DNA of 64,000 nt, from the NCBI RefSeq assembly GCF_013170825.1, contig NZ_CP033365.1:2554001-2618000 (forward strand), written 5' to 3'. Source of the stretch: Mesorhizobium sp. NZP2298 (lineage in GTDB: Bacteria; Pseudomonadota; Alphaproteobacteria; Rhizobiales; Rhizobiaceae). Both the position numbers and the translations under genes were made by a program. Shown piece by piece: positions 34,291 to 45,002 of this stretch. A model generated the notes under the pieces. It made no database searches. It was not told where the DNA came from and was given only the letters and a program-made list of their open reading frames with translations. Numbering within the stretch: position 1 is the stretch's first letter; every line of letters starts with the position of its first letter.

Positions 34291-35955
34291 TCAGCTCGCC
34301 TTCAACCTTGACCCCGTCAGCAGGCCGCGCTCTTCGAGCACCGGATAGGCCATCGACGCCAGCAGCGAGTTGATCTGCTTCAGGTCGCGGATGGTGTCGA
34401 GATGGATCGAGCTGGTCTCGACGCTCTTGGCGGTGCCTTCGCGCAGCCGCAGGAAATGGCTGGCGCTGGTTTCCTTCTCGCGGTCGCGCAACTGGTCCTT
34501 TTCCAGCACCAGCTGGCGGGCGGTTTCTGGGTCGCGCGAGACCAGCACGTTGAAGGCAAGCCTTGCATTGGCCAGCACCGAGCTGTGGAAGGCGCACAAT
34601 TCGCTCCAGCCTTCGTCGGTGAATTCCAGCCCGCGATCGAACTTCTTCTTCACATGCACCAGCATGTTGCGAACGATGATGTCGCCGACCTGCTCGAGCT
34701 TGACGCAGGCGCCGATCAGCTCCTGGCAACGCAGCGCCTCGTCCTCGGTCAGCGGGTTCTTGGTGACCTTGGCGAGGTAGAGTTTTATAGCGGCATGCTT
34801 GCGGTCGACGCGGTCGTCGAGGGCGGCCAGCGCCTTGATCTTGTCGGCGTCGGCGCTCTCATAGAGCTCGATGATGCGTTTCAGCATGATCTCGACCGTC
34901 TCGCAGACCCGCACCACCTCGCGCGTGGCGTTGGCCAGCGCCTGGCTCGGCACGTCGAGCGCGCTGTCGTTGAGGGCGGACAACTCGATGACGTCGAGCG
35001 AGGCCGTTGGCTCCGGCTTGGTGCCAAGTGCCACGATCTTCTCCGAGGCGCGGTAGACGAAACCGGCCAGCGGCAGGCCTGCGAGCAGGATGATGACGTT
35101 GAACAGGATGTGGGCGTTGACGATCTGATCCGCGGCCGTCGCGCCGAGGAAGCCGACATGCGGCCGGAAGATCATGAACAGGATCAGCATGACCAGCGAG
35201 CCAAGCCCGCGCATCAGGAGATTGCCGATCGGCACGACGCGCACGGCGGGTCCGGCCGAGCGGGTCAGCATCGGCGCGATGATGGAGGAGCCGAGATTGA
35301 CGCCGAGAATGAGGACGACACCGAGTTCCGGGCTGATCAGGCCACGGCCGGCCAGCGTCGCCATCAGCAGAACCGCCGCGATGCTCGACTGGAACAGCCA
35401 GGTGATCAGCGCCGCCAGCAGGTAGGCGGTGATGGAATCGCTGGAGAAGTAATTGATGATGACCGGCATGAGCTGGCTGTTGCGCAGCGGCTCCGACGCC
35501 TGGCCGATCATTTCCAGCGACAGGATCAAAAGGCCGATGCCGACCAGGATGCGGCCGGTCTGGCGCCAGTCGCGCCGTTCGGTGGCCATGAACATCACCG
35601 TGCCAGTGATCAGGCAGAGCGGCACCAAAAGCGTGAGGTCGAAGGTCAGCAGCTTGACCACCAGCGCCGAGCCGATCTCGGCGCCACGCACGGCCAATTG
35701 GCCGGCGGCACCCGAAACGATGCCGGAGCCGGCGAAGGAGCCTACCAGAAGCGTCACGGCGGTCGAGCTTTGCAGCGCGATCGCAAGGCCGGTGCCGGCC
35801 AGCACCGCCATGATTGGATTGCGCATGGTGGCGCGCAGACGATGGCGCAGCACATCACCATAAGCGCGTTCGACGCCGGTCTTGACCATGCGGGTGGCAA
35901 ACAGCATCAGCGCGACCGCGCCGGCCAAATGCAGAAGGACGACGGAACCGCTCAT
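34291..35955 (-). CDS. Na+/phosphate cotransporter family protein with PhoU-like tail
   Basis: The 554-residue protein has the NptA/Na-Pi fold. Two repeated QSS motifs mark the transport sites (ALQSSTAVTLLVGSFAGSG, about 60-78, and LFQSSIAAVLLMATLAGRGLI), each followed by a hydrophobic bundle. From about residue 330 a helical PhoU-like domain follows (ESADADKIKALAALDDRVDRKHAAIKLYLAKV, ELIGACVKLEQVGDIIVRNMLVHVKKK). This arrangement is typical of bacterial YjbB-type transporters involved in phosphate handling or efflux. No Pho box was identified upstream. Confidence 0.9.
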   Translation of the reverse strand: MSGSVVLLHLAGAVALMLFATRMVKTGVERAYGDVLRHRLRATMRNPIMAVLAGTGLAIALQSSTAVTLLVGSFAGSGIVSGAAGQLAVRGAEIGSALVVKLLTFDLTLLVPLCLITGTVMFMATERRDWRQTGRILVGIGLLILSLEMIGQASEPLRNSQLMPVIINYFSSDSITAYLLAALITWLFQSSIAAVLLMATLAGRGLISPELGVVLILGVNLGSSIIAPMLTRSAGPAVRVVPIGNLLMRGLGSLVMLILFMIFRPHVGFLGATAADQIVNAHILFNVIILLAGLPLAGFVYRASEKIVALGTKPEPTASLDVIELSALNDSALDVPSQALANATREVVRVCETVEIMLKRIIELYESADADKIKALAALDDRVDRKHAAIKLYLAKVTKNPLTEDEALRCQELIGACVKLEQVGDIIVRNMLVHVKKKFDRGLEFTDEGWSELCAFHSSVLANARLAFNVLVSRDPETARQLVLEKDQLRDREKETSASHFLRLREGTAKSVETSSIHLDTIRDLKQINSLLASMAYPVLEERGLLTGSRLKAS

Positions 35956-36341
35956 TGCGGCGCCTGCATGCGGGCGGGGCGCGCGGTGCGGGCGGCGCGG
36001 CGATCAGGAAGGGAAGCGAGGGTACGAATCATGATCATGGCAGTCGTCATATATAGCTAGAATATTTTAGCCGGATAATAAAATCTTGTCGATCTCAAGG
36101 GGCCGCCGCAGGACGACAGGCCGTGTCGGGAAATGGACGGGTGCGCAAATGGTTGCATCGCCGGGTCGCGGCGGGGCGGGAAGCAGCCGGCCTGCCGTGC
36201 TTGTGGCATCTGTCTTTGCGATGATGTTCAAATATTCGAAATAAGCGAAGGATTTCATTACACAATTGTAATGCTGCCGTTCAGTTTCAGTTCATCCCTT
36301 GGCCGCTATTCCTCGGGCATCGACAACCAAGGAGACTTCTT
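35956..36341. promoter_or_regulatory. 386-base gene-free region with an exact palindrome
   Basis: This divergent gap holds an AT-rich island (about 36048-36092) in an otherwise GC-rich setting, and a perfect inverted repeat CATTACA-CAAT-TGTAATG at 36256-36273. The palindrome ends 68 bases upstream of the RcnB-like gene, compatible with an operator for a metal- or redox-responsive repressor. A 63-residue open frame on the minus strand (36067-36258) has no ribosome site and no recognised features and is not called. Confidence 0.55.
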
Positions 36342-36710
36342 ATGAAACGCATTGTCCTTTCCGCTCTCGCTGTCGCGATGCTGGCCGCCACCTCCATGAC
36401 CGGTCAGGCCGCGCCGATGAACGCGCCGGTCGCGCCACAGTCGAATTACACCAAGGTCGACTGGCAGAAGCCAGGCCACCACAACGACGTGAGGAAGCGC
36501 GTCTACAAGAAGAAGGTCGTCGTGAAGCGCAACAACTGGCGCAACGGCCAGAAATATTCCGGCTGGAGGCAGCACCAGCCGATCCGCGACTATGGCCGCT
36601 ACGGCCTGCACCGTCCCGGCCGCGGCCAGGAATGGATCCGCGTCGGCAACGACTATGTCCTGGTCGGCATCCTCTCCGGCGTCATCTTCGGCGCGCTTGC
36701 CGCGCAGTAA
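36342..36710 (+). CDS. RcnB-like secreted basic protein
   Basis: AAGGAG lies upstream of the ATG at 36342. The 122-residue protein has a signal peptide (KRIVLSALAVAMLAATSMTGQA, cleavage about residue 23), a Lys/Arg-rich centre (RKRVYKKKVVVKRNNWRNG), and the C-terminal YGRYGLHRPGRGQEWIRVGNDYVLVGILSGVI. That last block is the RcnB-type repeat (Ni/Co homeostasis family, PF11776) with an Asp/Tyr pattern. RcnB in E. coli is periplasmic and helps maintain nickel and cobalt balance; rhizobia have many related small proteins of unproven function. An intrinsic terminator follows at 36739. Confidence 0.85.
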   Translation: MKRIVLSALAVAMLAATSMTGQAAPMNAPVAPQSNYTKVDWQKPGHHNDVRKRVYKKKVVVKRNNWRNGQKYSGWRQHQPIRDYGRYGLHRPGRGQEWIRVGNDYVLVGILSGVIFGALAAQ

Positions 36711-36738
36711 GGTTCGATCGCTGGATTGAGCTGGGAAG

Positions 36739-36767
36739 GGCGGCCTGCAAGGGCCGCCTTTCTTTTT
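36739..36767 (+). terminator. Intrinsic terminator after the RcnB-like gene
   Basis: GGCGGCC-TGCAAG-GGCCGCC forms a 7-bp GC stem with a 6-base loop, followed by TTTCTTTTT. It sits 28 bases after the RcnB-like stop, between that gene and dnaG. Confidence 0.9.
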
Positions 36768-36852
36768 GCCCTGTGGAAACCGGGCATCGTCCGCATTGGG
36801 GGTCGTCGGATTTCGAGGGTATGCTTATATGGTGGGAAAACGAGTTCCCTCA

Positions 36853-38787
36853 ATGCGCTTTCCGCCCGCCTTTCTCGACGAGATCCGCGACCGCGTGCCG
36901 ATTTCATCTGTTGTCGGCCAGCGCGTCGCGTGGGATCGCAAGAAGACCAATACGTCGCGCGGCGATTATTGGGCCTGTTGTCCGTTCCATGGCGAGAAGA
37001 GCCCGTCCTTCCACTGCGAGGACAAGAAGGGCCGCTACCATTGCTTCGGCTGCTCGGTCTCGGGCGACCATTTCAAATTCCTCACCGAACTCGACGGAAT
37101 GAGCTTTCCCGAAGCGGTCGAGAAGATCGCCGAAATGGCCGGCGTCCCGATGCCAGTCCGCGACGTCCAGGAGGAACGGCGCGAGAAGGAACGCGCCAGC
37201 CTGACCGACGTCATGGAAATGGCGACCGCCTTCTTCCAGGAACGGCTGCAGGGACCCGAGGGCGCCAAGGCCCGCGCGTATCTGCGCGACCGCGGGCTGA
37301 CGCCGGCGACGCAGCATTCGTTCCGGCTCGGCTTCGCGCCCGACAGCCGCAACGCCTTGAAGGAGCATCTGGCGGCAAAAGGCGTGCCGAAAGCCGATAT
37401 CGAGGCCTGCGGACTGGTGCGCCATGGCGACGACATTCCGGTCTCCTATGACTGGTTTCGCGACCGCATCATGTTTCCGATCCCGGATTCGCGCGGCAAG
37501 ATCATCGCCTTTGGCGGCCGGGCGCTGGCGCCCGATGCGCTGGCCAAATACATGAACTCGCCCGACACGGAGCTCTTCCACAAGGGCAATGTGCTCTACA
37601 ATTTCGCCCGTGCCCGCAAGGCTCTGGCCAAGGGCGGCACGGTGATTGCCGTCGAAGGGTACATGGACGTGATCGCGCTGGCGCAGGCCGGCTTCGAGAA
37701 TGTCGTGGCGCCGCTTGGCACCGCGCTCACCGAAAACCAGCTAGAATTGCTGTGGCGCATGGCGCCGGAGCCGATGCTGTGCTTCGACGGCGACAAGGCC
37801 GGGCTGAAGGCGGCATGGCGTGCCGCGGATCTGGCATTGCCCTCGGTGCAGGCCGGCCGTTCGGCGCGTTTTGCGCTGCTGCCGGAAGGCAAGGATCCCG
37901 ACGACCTCGTCAAGGCCGAGGGGCCGGACGCTTTCCGCGCGGTGCTAGCCGATGCGCGGCCTCTGGTCGACCTGTTGTGGATGCGGGAGACGGCGGGCGG
38001 TGTCTTCGACACGCCGGAACGGCGGGCGGAACTGGGAAAGACGCTGCGGGAGTTGACCAGCCGCATCCGCGACGAAAGCACGCGCTATCACTACCAGCAG
38101 GAAATGCGTGAGCGGGAAAAGAGCTTCTTCGGCTCGCAGCGCGATGCGCGGCAAGGGCGCCAGGACTGGAAACCGGGGCAGGGCAAGGCAGCCGCACCCG
38201 GCGGACAATTCGCCAAGCCTGGTGGCGGCCGCATGGCGATCACCGAAAGCCTCGGCCAGTCGGCGCTGGTCAAGCGCGGCAGCGAGGGCATGTCGGTGCG
38301 CGAGGCGACGATCATCGTGGCGCTGGTCAACCATCCGGCGCTGATCGACGAGAATTTCGCCCATGTCGAATTTCTCGACCTCGCCAATTCCGAGCTGCAG
38401 CGGCTGCATGCCGCCATCCTCGACGCGATGGCGCATGACATGGCCAATGACCGCCATGCCGTGGTGGCGACGATCGAACGCGCCGGCTGCGCGGAGATCT
38501 GGGAGCGCGCCGTCGGCCTGATCCGGCGGGCGCGGCAATGGCCGGCGCTGGAGACGGCCGCACTCGACGATGCCCGCGATGCTCTGAACCAGGCACTGCA
38601 CTTGCAGCGCAGCGCGCGCACCTTACATAAGGAACTGAAACAGGCGGAAGCGGCTCTCGAAGCGGATCCTTCGGACGAAAACTTCCGCCATCTGATCGAA
38701 ATTCAGGCGCAGTTTCAGGATGTACAGGCGACGGAAGCGCTGATCGAAGGATTTGGCGTTTCGTCGGGCAGGGCCGGGCGAGCCTAA
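36853..38787 (+). CDS. dnaG: DNA primase
   Basis: The ATG at 36853 (MRFPPAFLDEIRDRVPISSVVG) gives 644 residues; upstream in-frame ATGs lack family match. The zinc-binding CHC2 domain is CCPFHGEKSPSFHC-x9-CFGC (C43, H46, C64, C67). The TOPRIM fold has VIAVEGYMDVIALAQAG (about residues 264-280) and MLCFDGDKAGLKAAWRAADLAL. A basic hinge (QGRQDWKPGQGKAA) and a C-terminal helicase-interacting helical domain complete it. It makes RNA primers with DnaB helicase. It is followed, on the same strand, by rpoD, as in many alphaproteobacteria. Confidence 0.97.
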   Translation: MRFPPAFLDEIRDRVPISSVVGQRVAWDRKKTNTSRGDYWACCPFHGEKSPSFHCEDKKGRYHCFGCSVSGDHFKFLTELDGMSFPEAVEKIAEMAGVPMPVRDVQEERREKERASLTDVMEMATAFFQERLQGPEGAKARAYLRDRGLTPATQHSFRLGFAPDSRNALKEHLAAKGVPKADIEACGLVRHGDDIPVSYDWFRDRIMFPIPDSRGKIIAFGGRALAPDALAKYMNSPDTELFHKGNVLYNFARARKALAKGGTVIAVEGYMDVIALAQAGFENVVAPLGTALTENQLELLWRMAPEPMLCFDGDKAGLKAAWRAADLALPSVQAGRSARFALLPEGKDPDDLVKAEGPDAFRAVLADARPLVDLLWMRETAGGVFDTPERRAELGKTLRELTSRIRDESTRYHYQQEMREREKSFFGSQRDARQGRQDWKPGQGKAAAPGGQFAKPGGGRMAITESLGQSALVKRGSEGMSVREATIIVALVNHPALIDENFAHVEFLDLANSELQRLHAAILDAMAHDMANDRHAVVATIERAGCAEIWERAVGLIRRARQWPALETAALDDARDALNQALHLQRSARTLHKELKQAEAALEADPSDENFRHLIEIQAQFQDVQATEALIEGFGVSSGRAGRA

Positions 38788-39207
38788 GTGCAGCTGAGTA
38801 CAGGAATGAGAGCGTGGCCGGACTTCCCCAAGGGGCAGGGCGCGCTAAGTCGGGTAATTGATTCGCTTTTTTCATGCGAATCATGCCAGAGGCGCTTGAC
38901 CTTCCGACAGAATGGCGGAATCAGGACGATTCGAAACGTTAACCCGCACCCGCGCCGACGGGAAATGAGCGATGTGAGGTACTGGTCACTGGACAGGCAG
39001 GCCGCCTGCCACAGATATCAGGGTTAATCTGGACTTAATGCATGTCGCCCAAGAGTGGAAACCGGTTTTGGGGCAACGACATGTACCAAACAAGGTAGAT
39101 GCGGTTCTGGCCCGGTGAAGCGCGTTTCATAAGCGAGCACATCCGGTTTCGACTGGTCCGACAGCTTACGCGGCTTCGATGGCAGCCGCTTGGAGAAGAT
39201 AAAAATT
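38788..39207. promoter_or_regulatory. 420-base dnaG-rpoD intergenic region with palindromes
   Basis: No gene is seen. There is a stem of 8 bp, TGATTCGC/GCGAATCA (38859-38883), with a T-rich loop containing TTTTTT, and a 15-base palindrome, GGCAGGC-C-GCCTGCC (38996-39010). The region from 38970 to 39170 includes several AT-rich steps and probably holds the rpoD promoters. A GGAGAAG ribosome site precedes the rpoD start. Confidence 0.5.
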
Positions 39208-41232
<2,025 letters not shown>

Positions 41233-41235
41233 GTT

Positions 41236-42384
41236 TTATCTGCCGCGAGGAATTGAGGGCGCCGATTGGCGCCCTTTTTCGTTTTTCTGCATCGACGGAA
41301 AGCCGTTTTCAGACTTGCCGGGAATTGGTCTCAACGGCACGTTCAGCCGCGTCCCCCTGACGATGATGCCGCCCCGGTCGCCGATCTCGATCGAGCCATA
41401 ACGCTGCCTGAAGCATTCGGGCAGCGGGCGGTCGCCGGGAATTGACAACCACAGGCGCAGCATGTGGCGCCGCTTGTCGGGTTCCGGCCAGTCGCGAAAC
41501 CCCATGCGGTCGTGAAGCAGCGAATGATTGTAGACGAACTGCATGTCGCCGGGCCGAAGCCGCATCGACAGGTTCAGCTTCGGATCGTTGGCAAGGCTGT
41601 CGAAGAGATCCAGCGCTTCGACATGGGCGGCGCTCAGCCGCATGGCATCGGGGAAGCGCTGCGCGCTGTCGATGTACTGGCGCTGATAGATGCCGGTCAG
41701 CAGTCCCGCATGCCAGTTGAGGACCGGGATTTCGAAGTAGGGCTTTTCGCCTTCCGGAATCTCGCCGCGCCGGTCGGTGGCGATCGGATCGAACAGCAGG
41801 CGTACCAGATCAGGCCGGCTTTTGCGCATCTCGTTGTAGATCGTCACCGTGCTGACCAGCAGGGACTCGCCGCCTTGCATGGCATCGCTCAGGCAGAGCA
41901 GGCCGACGACATCGGCGGAATCGGTGTGAAACGTCTGGCGCTCGGCAGTCTGGTAGATGCGTGTCGTGGCGTCCCTGGCGTCGGCGCCGATGTCGCGGAC
42001 ATGGCCGAGTATATGGCCCTGGGCATTCTGCGAGCGTGCGCTTCCCAGATGCGCGCCAATCCCGCAGAAGATGGTTGCCGTCATTGCAGCGGAATATCTC
42101 TCGACCGGGAGGCCGCGAAGCACCTCGAACCCGATGCCGGCGATCAGTTTTTCGCGAAGGGCGGCAAGATGGCCGGCAAGCCGGGGCAAGGGGAAATCGG
42201 CCTTGGTCAGGCCGCCTATGTCCCGAGAGCCGGCGAGAAAGCTGGTTGCCGCCAATTCCAGCTCGGCGACGTCGCGAGGGTCCAGTTCGACCAGCCAACG
42301 GTCGGGATGCTTCGCCATGAGCTCGCCGGCCCACGCGGCGGGAATTTCGATCGATGCCGGTGGCAGGTCTGTTGTCTCGCGCAT
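41236..42384 (-). CDS. TauD/TfdA-family Fe(II)/2-oxoglutarate-dependent oxygenase
   Basis: GGAGGG precedes the ATG at 42384; 382 residues. The iron facial triad is H153-x-D155 in [15 protein letters not shown], with a distal His in [12 protein letters not shown] (H287 or H291). An Arg after it, HMLRLWLS (R310), should bind 2-oxoglutarate. The family oxidises sulfonates, aromatics or amino-acid derivatives; this member resembles clavaminate-synthase-like TauDs of unknown substrate. Its last 15 or so codons overlap the rpoD terminator hairpin, and its stop is only 4 bases from the rpoD stop. The two genes are tightly convergent. Confidence 0.88.
   Translation of the reverse strand: MRETTDLPPASIEIPAAWAGELMAKHPDRWLVELDPRDVAELELAATSFLAGSRDIGGLTKADFPLPRLAGHLAALREKLIAGIGFEVLRGLPVERYSAAMTATIFCGIGAHLGSARSQNAQGHILGHVRDIGADARDATTRIYQTAERQTFHTDSADVVGLLCLSDAMQGGESLLVSTVTIYNEMRKSRPDLVRLLFDPIATDRRGEIPEGEKPYFEIPVLNWHAGLLTGIYQRQYIDSAQRFPDAMRLSAAHVEALDLFDSLANDPKLNLSMRLRPGDMQFVYNHSLLHDRMGFRDWPEPDKRRHMLRLWLSIPGDRPLPECFRQRYGSIEIGDRGGIIVRGTRLNVPLRPIPGKSENGFPSMQKNEKGRQSAPSIPRGR
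41257..41279 (+). terminator. rpoD intrinsic terminator inside the TauD 3' end
   Basis: GGGCGCC-GATT-GGCGCCC followed by TTTTT is a strong terminator for rpoD. It lies entirely within the coding tail of the convergent TauD-family gene, whose stop is at 41236. Confidence 0.9.
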
Positions 42385-42659
42385 GAAGCCCTCCGGCGGC
42401 TGGATCGGTCCTGGACATCAGCCTGGGATTTCCACCATGGCCACGACGGAGATTGCAGCAATCAGGCAGGTTTTCAAACCGGCTTTCCCTGGTCGCCGCC
42501 GAGTGTCACTTCCAGCCCGCAAATGATGGCGTGGATGCGTCCTTGCAGGACGTTCGCCGCAGGAGGATAATTCCACTTCGGATGCATTTTCTGGGCGACA
42601 ACCCGGATGCCCGCCCCGGCGAAGCCGCCGTGCTCCGTGGCCCCGGAGGGAGGTGAGCC

Positions 42660-42953
42660 ATGACAAGCTACATCGTGCTGATGAACTGGACGGAGCAGGG
42701 CGCCAGAAACGTGCGCGATTCACCCAAGCGGCTCGACGCCGCCAGGAAGCAGTTGGGAGATATGGGCGGCTCGTTCAAGTCGTTCTATCTGACCATGGGC
42801 GAATACGACATGGTGGCAGTGGTCGAAGCCCCCGACGACGCGGTGCTCGCGCGTTTCTCGCTGATGCTGGCGGCGAGCGGTAATATCCGGACGCGAACGC
42901 TCAAGGCCTTCCCCGAATTCGCTTATCGCGAGATCATCACTTCGCTCGGATAG
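42660..42953 (+). CDS. GYD-domain protein
   Basis: GGAGGGAGGTG lies 5 bases before the ATG at 42660, a very strong ribosome site. The 97-residue protein begins MTSYIVLMNWTEQGARNVRDSPKR and has FKSFYLTMGEYDMVAVVEAPDDAVLARFSLML plus RTLKAFPEFAYREIITSLG, the GYD domain of small ferredoxin-fold proteins. The family's function is unknown. It stands alone with rightward genes after it. The preceding gap (42385-42659) holds no other gene that I can support. Confidence 0.85.
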   Translation: MTSYIVLMNWTEQGARNVRDSPKRLDAARKQLGDMGGSFKSFYLTMGEYDMVAVVEAPDDAVLARFSLMLAASGNIRTRTLKAFPEFAYREIITSLG

Positions 42954-43079
42954 TGTTCGCGGACAACCGGATCGGGTGCTGCCTTGATGGCACCTGATCC
43001 GGCGCGTTCCGACATATTTGACTGTTGCCTCGGGACAGGATGCCTCGCCGTGGTAGATATGCGGCCAAGAGGGATCGCA

Positions 43080-43349
43080 ATGAACAATTTTTCGATACTG
43101 GCCGTCGCCCTTGCCTTGATATCATCCATGCCGATCGACGTCGGCGCCGCCGCGCAAAAACCTGTCGGCATGGCCAATCCGGCATCGGTCCATTGCAGCG
43201 AGATCGGCGGACGTTTCATGGTCAGGAAGGACAAGGCCGGCAACGAATACGGCTTCTGCCGCTTGCCTAACGGGCGCCTGTGCGAGGAATGGGCGCTGTT
43301 TCGCGACAACAAATGCATCGGCCCAAAGGCCGCGATGCGCCGCAAATAG
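43080..43349 (+). CDS. DUF333 small secreted protein
   Basis: The ATG at 43080 gives 89 residues with a signal peptide (NNFSILAVALALISSMPIDVGAAAQ). The mature part is MANPASVHCSEIGGRFMVRKDKAGNEYGFCRLPNGRLCEEWALFRDNKC, the DUF333/hemolysin-like pattern with an internal repeat and four cysteines. The family is exported and of unknown function, despite the name 'hemolysin' in some databases. A nearer start in frame is possible at 43059, but the signal peptide begins at 43080. Confidence 0.82.
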   Translation: MNNFSILAVALALISSMPIDVGAAAQKPVGMANPASVHCSEIGGRFMVRKDKAGNEYGFCRLPNGRLCEEWALFRDNKCIGPKAAMRRK

Positions 43350-43384
43350 CAGCCACGTCGTCGCCCTGGTACAAGGATAGGACC

Positions 43385-44449
43385 ATGTCAGAGCCGCACT
43401 CGCATTCCCATCTGTGGCCCGGCGTGCCGCTTGCCCTGTTTTCGGCCGCATTGTTTGGCGCCACGCCGCCCCTTTCCAAGCTGCTGCTCAACAGCGTCAG
43501 CCCCTTCATGCTGGCTGGCCTGCTCTATCTCGGCGCGGGCATTGGCCTTGCTCTCTATCGCCTGTTTCGCGGCAAACAGGCCGCGGCCGGCGAAGCGCAA
43601 CTGGCCGCCAGGGATTTCCCCTGGCTGGCGCTGGCGATCGGCATGGGCGGCATCCTCGCGCCGGTGCTGTTGATGTTCGGCCTCAGCCTCAACACGGCAT
43701 CCAGTTCAGCGCTGCTGCTCAACCTGGAAGGGCTGGCGACGATGGCTATCGCCTGGCTCGTCTATCGCGAGAATGTCGACCGGCGCCTGCTGGTTGGCGC
43801 CTTCGCCATTCTGGCGGGCGCGGTACTGTTGTCATGGCAGGGTGAGGGTGTCGCCTTCAATCTCGGCGCGCTGCTAGTCGCCGGGGCCTGCCTGGCATGG
43901 GGACTGGACAACAACTTCACCCGCAAGATCTCGGCGACCGACCCGGTGGTGATCGCCATGCTGAAGGGCCTGGTGGCGGGCGCGGCCAATGTCGGGTTGG
44001 CGCTTGCTGCCGGAGCGTCGTTTCCCGCGATATCCATTGTCGCTGCCACGGCCGCCGTCGGCTTCCTTGGCATCGGCGTCAGCCTTGTGATGTTCATCCT
44101 GGCGTTGCGCCATCTTGGTACCGCGCGGACAGGCGCCTATTACTCGCTGGCTCCGTTCATTGGCGCGCTGCTGGCCATCGTCATCCTGGGCGATGCCGTC
44201 ACCTTCAAGCTGGCGTTGGCGGGACTTCTGATGGGCATCGGCCTGTGGCTGCATCTGTCGGAGCGCCACGACCATGAGCACGACCACGAGGCGTTGGAAC
44301 ATGAGCACAGCCATGTGCATGACGAACACCACCAGCACGATCATGACGGGCCGGTGAGCGAGCCCCATTCGCACTGGCACCGGCATGCGCCGATGCGCCA
44401 CCGCCATCCGCATTATCCGGACCTGCACCACAGGCACGGCCACGGCTGA
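43385..44449 (+). CDS. EamA/DMT-family transporter with His-rich tail
   Basis: The ATG at 43385 gives 354 residues. Ten or so hydrophobic helices carry two EamA domains (LFSAALFGATPPLSKLLLNSVSPFMLAGLLYLGAGIGL and the second repeat ending VTFKLALAGLLMGIGLWLHL). The last 60 residues (about 295-354) are extremely His-rich, with 23 His, mixed with Asp and Glu; the N-terminus also has HSHSH. The tail is likely to bind divalent metals such as Ni, Zn or Co. DMT proteins export small metabolites or metals, and the tail makes metal export or sensing plausible. It is followed 13 bases later by a DCC-family protein. Confidence 0.85.
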   Translation: MSEPHSHSHLWPGVPLALFSAALFGATPPLSKLLLNSVSPFMLAGLLYLGAGIGLALYRLFRGKQAAAGEAQLAARDFPWLALAIGMGGILAPVLLMFGLSLNTASSSALLLNLEGLATMAIAWLVYRENVDRRLLVGAFAILAGAVLLSWQGEGVAFNLGALLVAGACLAWGLDNNFTRKISATDPVVIAMLKGLVAGAANVGLALAAGASFPAISIVAATAAVGFLGIGVSLVMFILALRHLGTARTGAYYSLAPFIGALLAIVILGDAVTFKLALAGLLMGIGLWLHLSERHDHEHDHEALEHEHSHVHDEHHQHDHDGPVSEPHSHWHRHAPMRHRHPHYPDLHHRHGHG

Positions 44450-44462
44450 GCACGCCAGGATC

Positions 44463-44855
44463 ATGCTCAAGCAAACCCCCAGGCCTGAACTGACCGTCTG
44501 GTACAACACGCGATGCCCCGTCTGCGATGCCGGCATTGCCAGGCAGAAGCGGCGGCTGATCGAAGCGGTCAGGGCCGGGCGGATCGAATTTCGCGACATC
44601 AATCTGGAGCCGGCGGCCCTGGCCGGACGCGGCGCCTCGGTGGAGGACATCCGCCGGCGGCTGCACGCCACCGATGCGGATGGCCGCTTGCTGGTCGGCG
44701 CCGACGTCGCCATCGCCGTGTGGCGGATAACGCCAGGCGAAGGCTGGCTGGCCACGCTTTTCGGCAATCCGGTTGCCTTGCCGCTGACCCGCTTTGCCTA
44801 TGATCGTTTCGCCGATCTGCTCTACGCCTGGAACCGGCGCAAGGGCCGCTGGTAG
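44463..44855 (+). CDS. DCC-family thiol-disulfide oxidoreductase-like protein (DUF393)
   Basis: The ATG at 44463 gives 130 residues. LTVWYNTRCPVCDAGIARQKRRLIEAVRAGRIEFRDIN is the DUF393/DCC motif: the Y-x-x-x-CPxCD redox-like pair. Family members are thought to be thioredoxin-like but are not well characterised. The start is only 13 bases after the His-tailed transporter, so the two are probably one operon. The C-terminus (LPLTRFAYDRFADLLYAWNRRKGRW) has the conserved YDRFADxLY helix. Confidence 0.85.
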   Translation: MLKQTPRPELTVWYNTRCPVCDAGIARQKRRLIEAVRAGRIEFRDINLEPAALAGRGASVEDIRRRLHATDADGRLLVGADVAIAVWRITPGEGWLATLFGNPVALPLTRFAYDRFADLLYAWNRRKGRW

Positions 44856-44920
44856 CGACTTCATCTCGTTGAATGGAACGCCCCGAACCGGGAGATCGGC
44901 TCGGCTGGCACGCACTCAGA

Positions 44921-44984
44921 TACATCGTAAGATATATCTTGACTCCATGGAGGCGTGCGCCTACTTAAGTTATATCGTAAGATA
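44921..44984. promoter_or_regulatory. Repeated motif, candidate PadR operators
   Basis: TA[C/T]ATCGTAAGATA occurs twice, at 44921-44934 and 44971-44984, exactly 50 bases apart on the same strand. The first copy also creates the perfect palindrome AAGATATATCTT (44929-44940). The second copy ends 18 bases before the PadR start. Position and duplication strongly suggest autoregulation. Confidence 0.6.
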
Positions 44985-45002
44985 GAACTCAAGGAGCAAA
45001 CA

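Noticed and set aside
34402..36060. Plus-strand open frame of about 550 codons opposite the Na/Pi transporter
   Set aside because: Antisense to a well-supported membrane protein; no domain and biased composition.
36067..36258. 63-residue minus-strand open frame in the Na/Pi to RcnB gap
   Set aside because: No ribosome site, no domain, and it lies in an AT-rich regulatory region.
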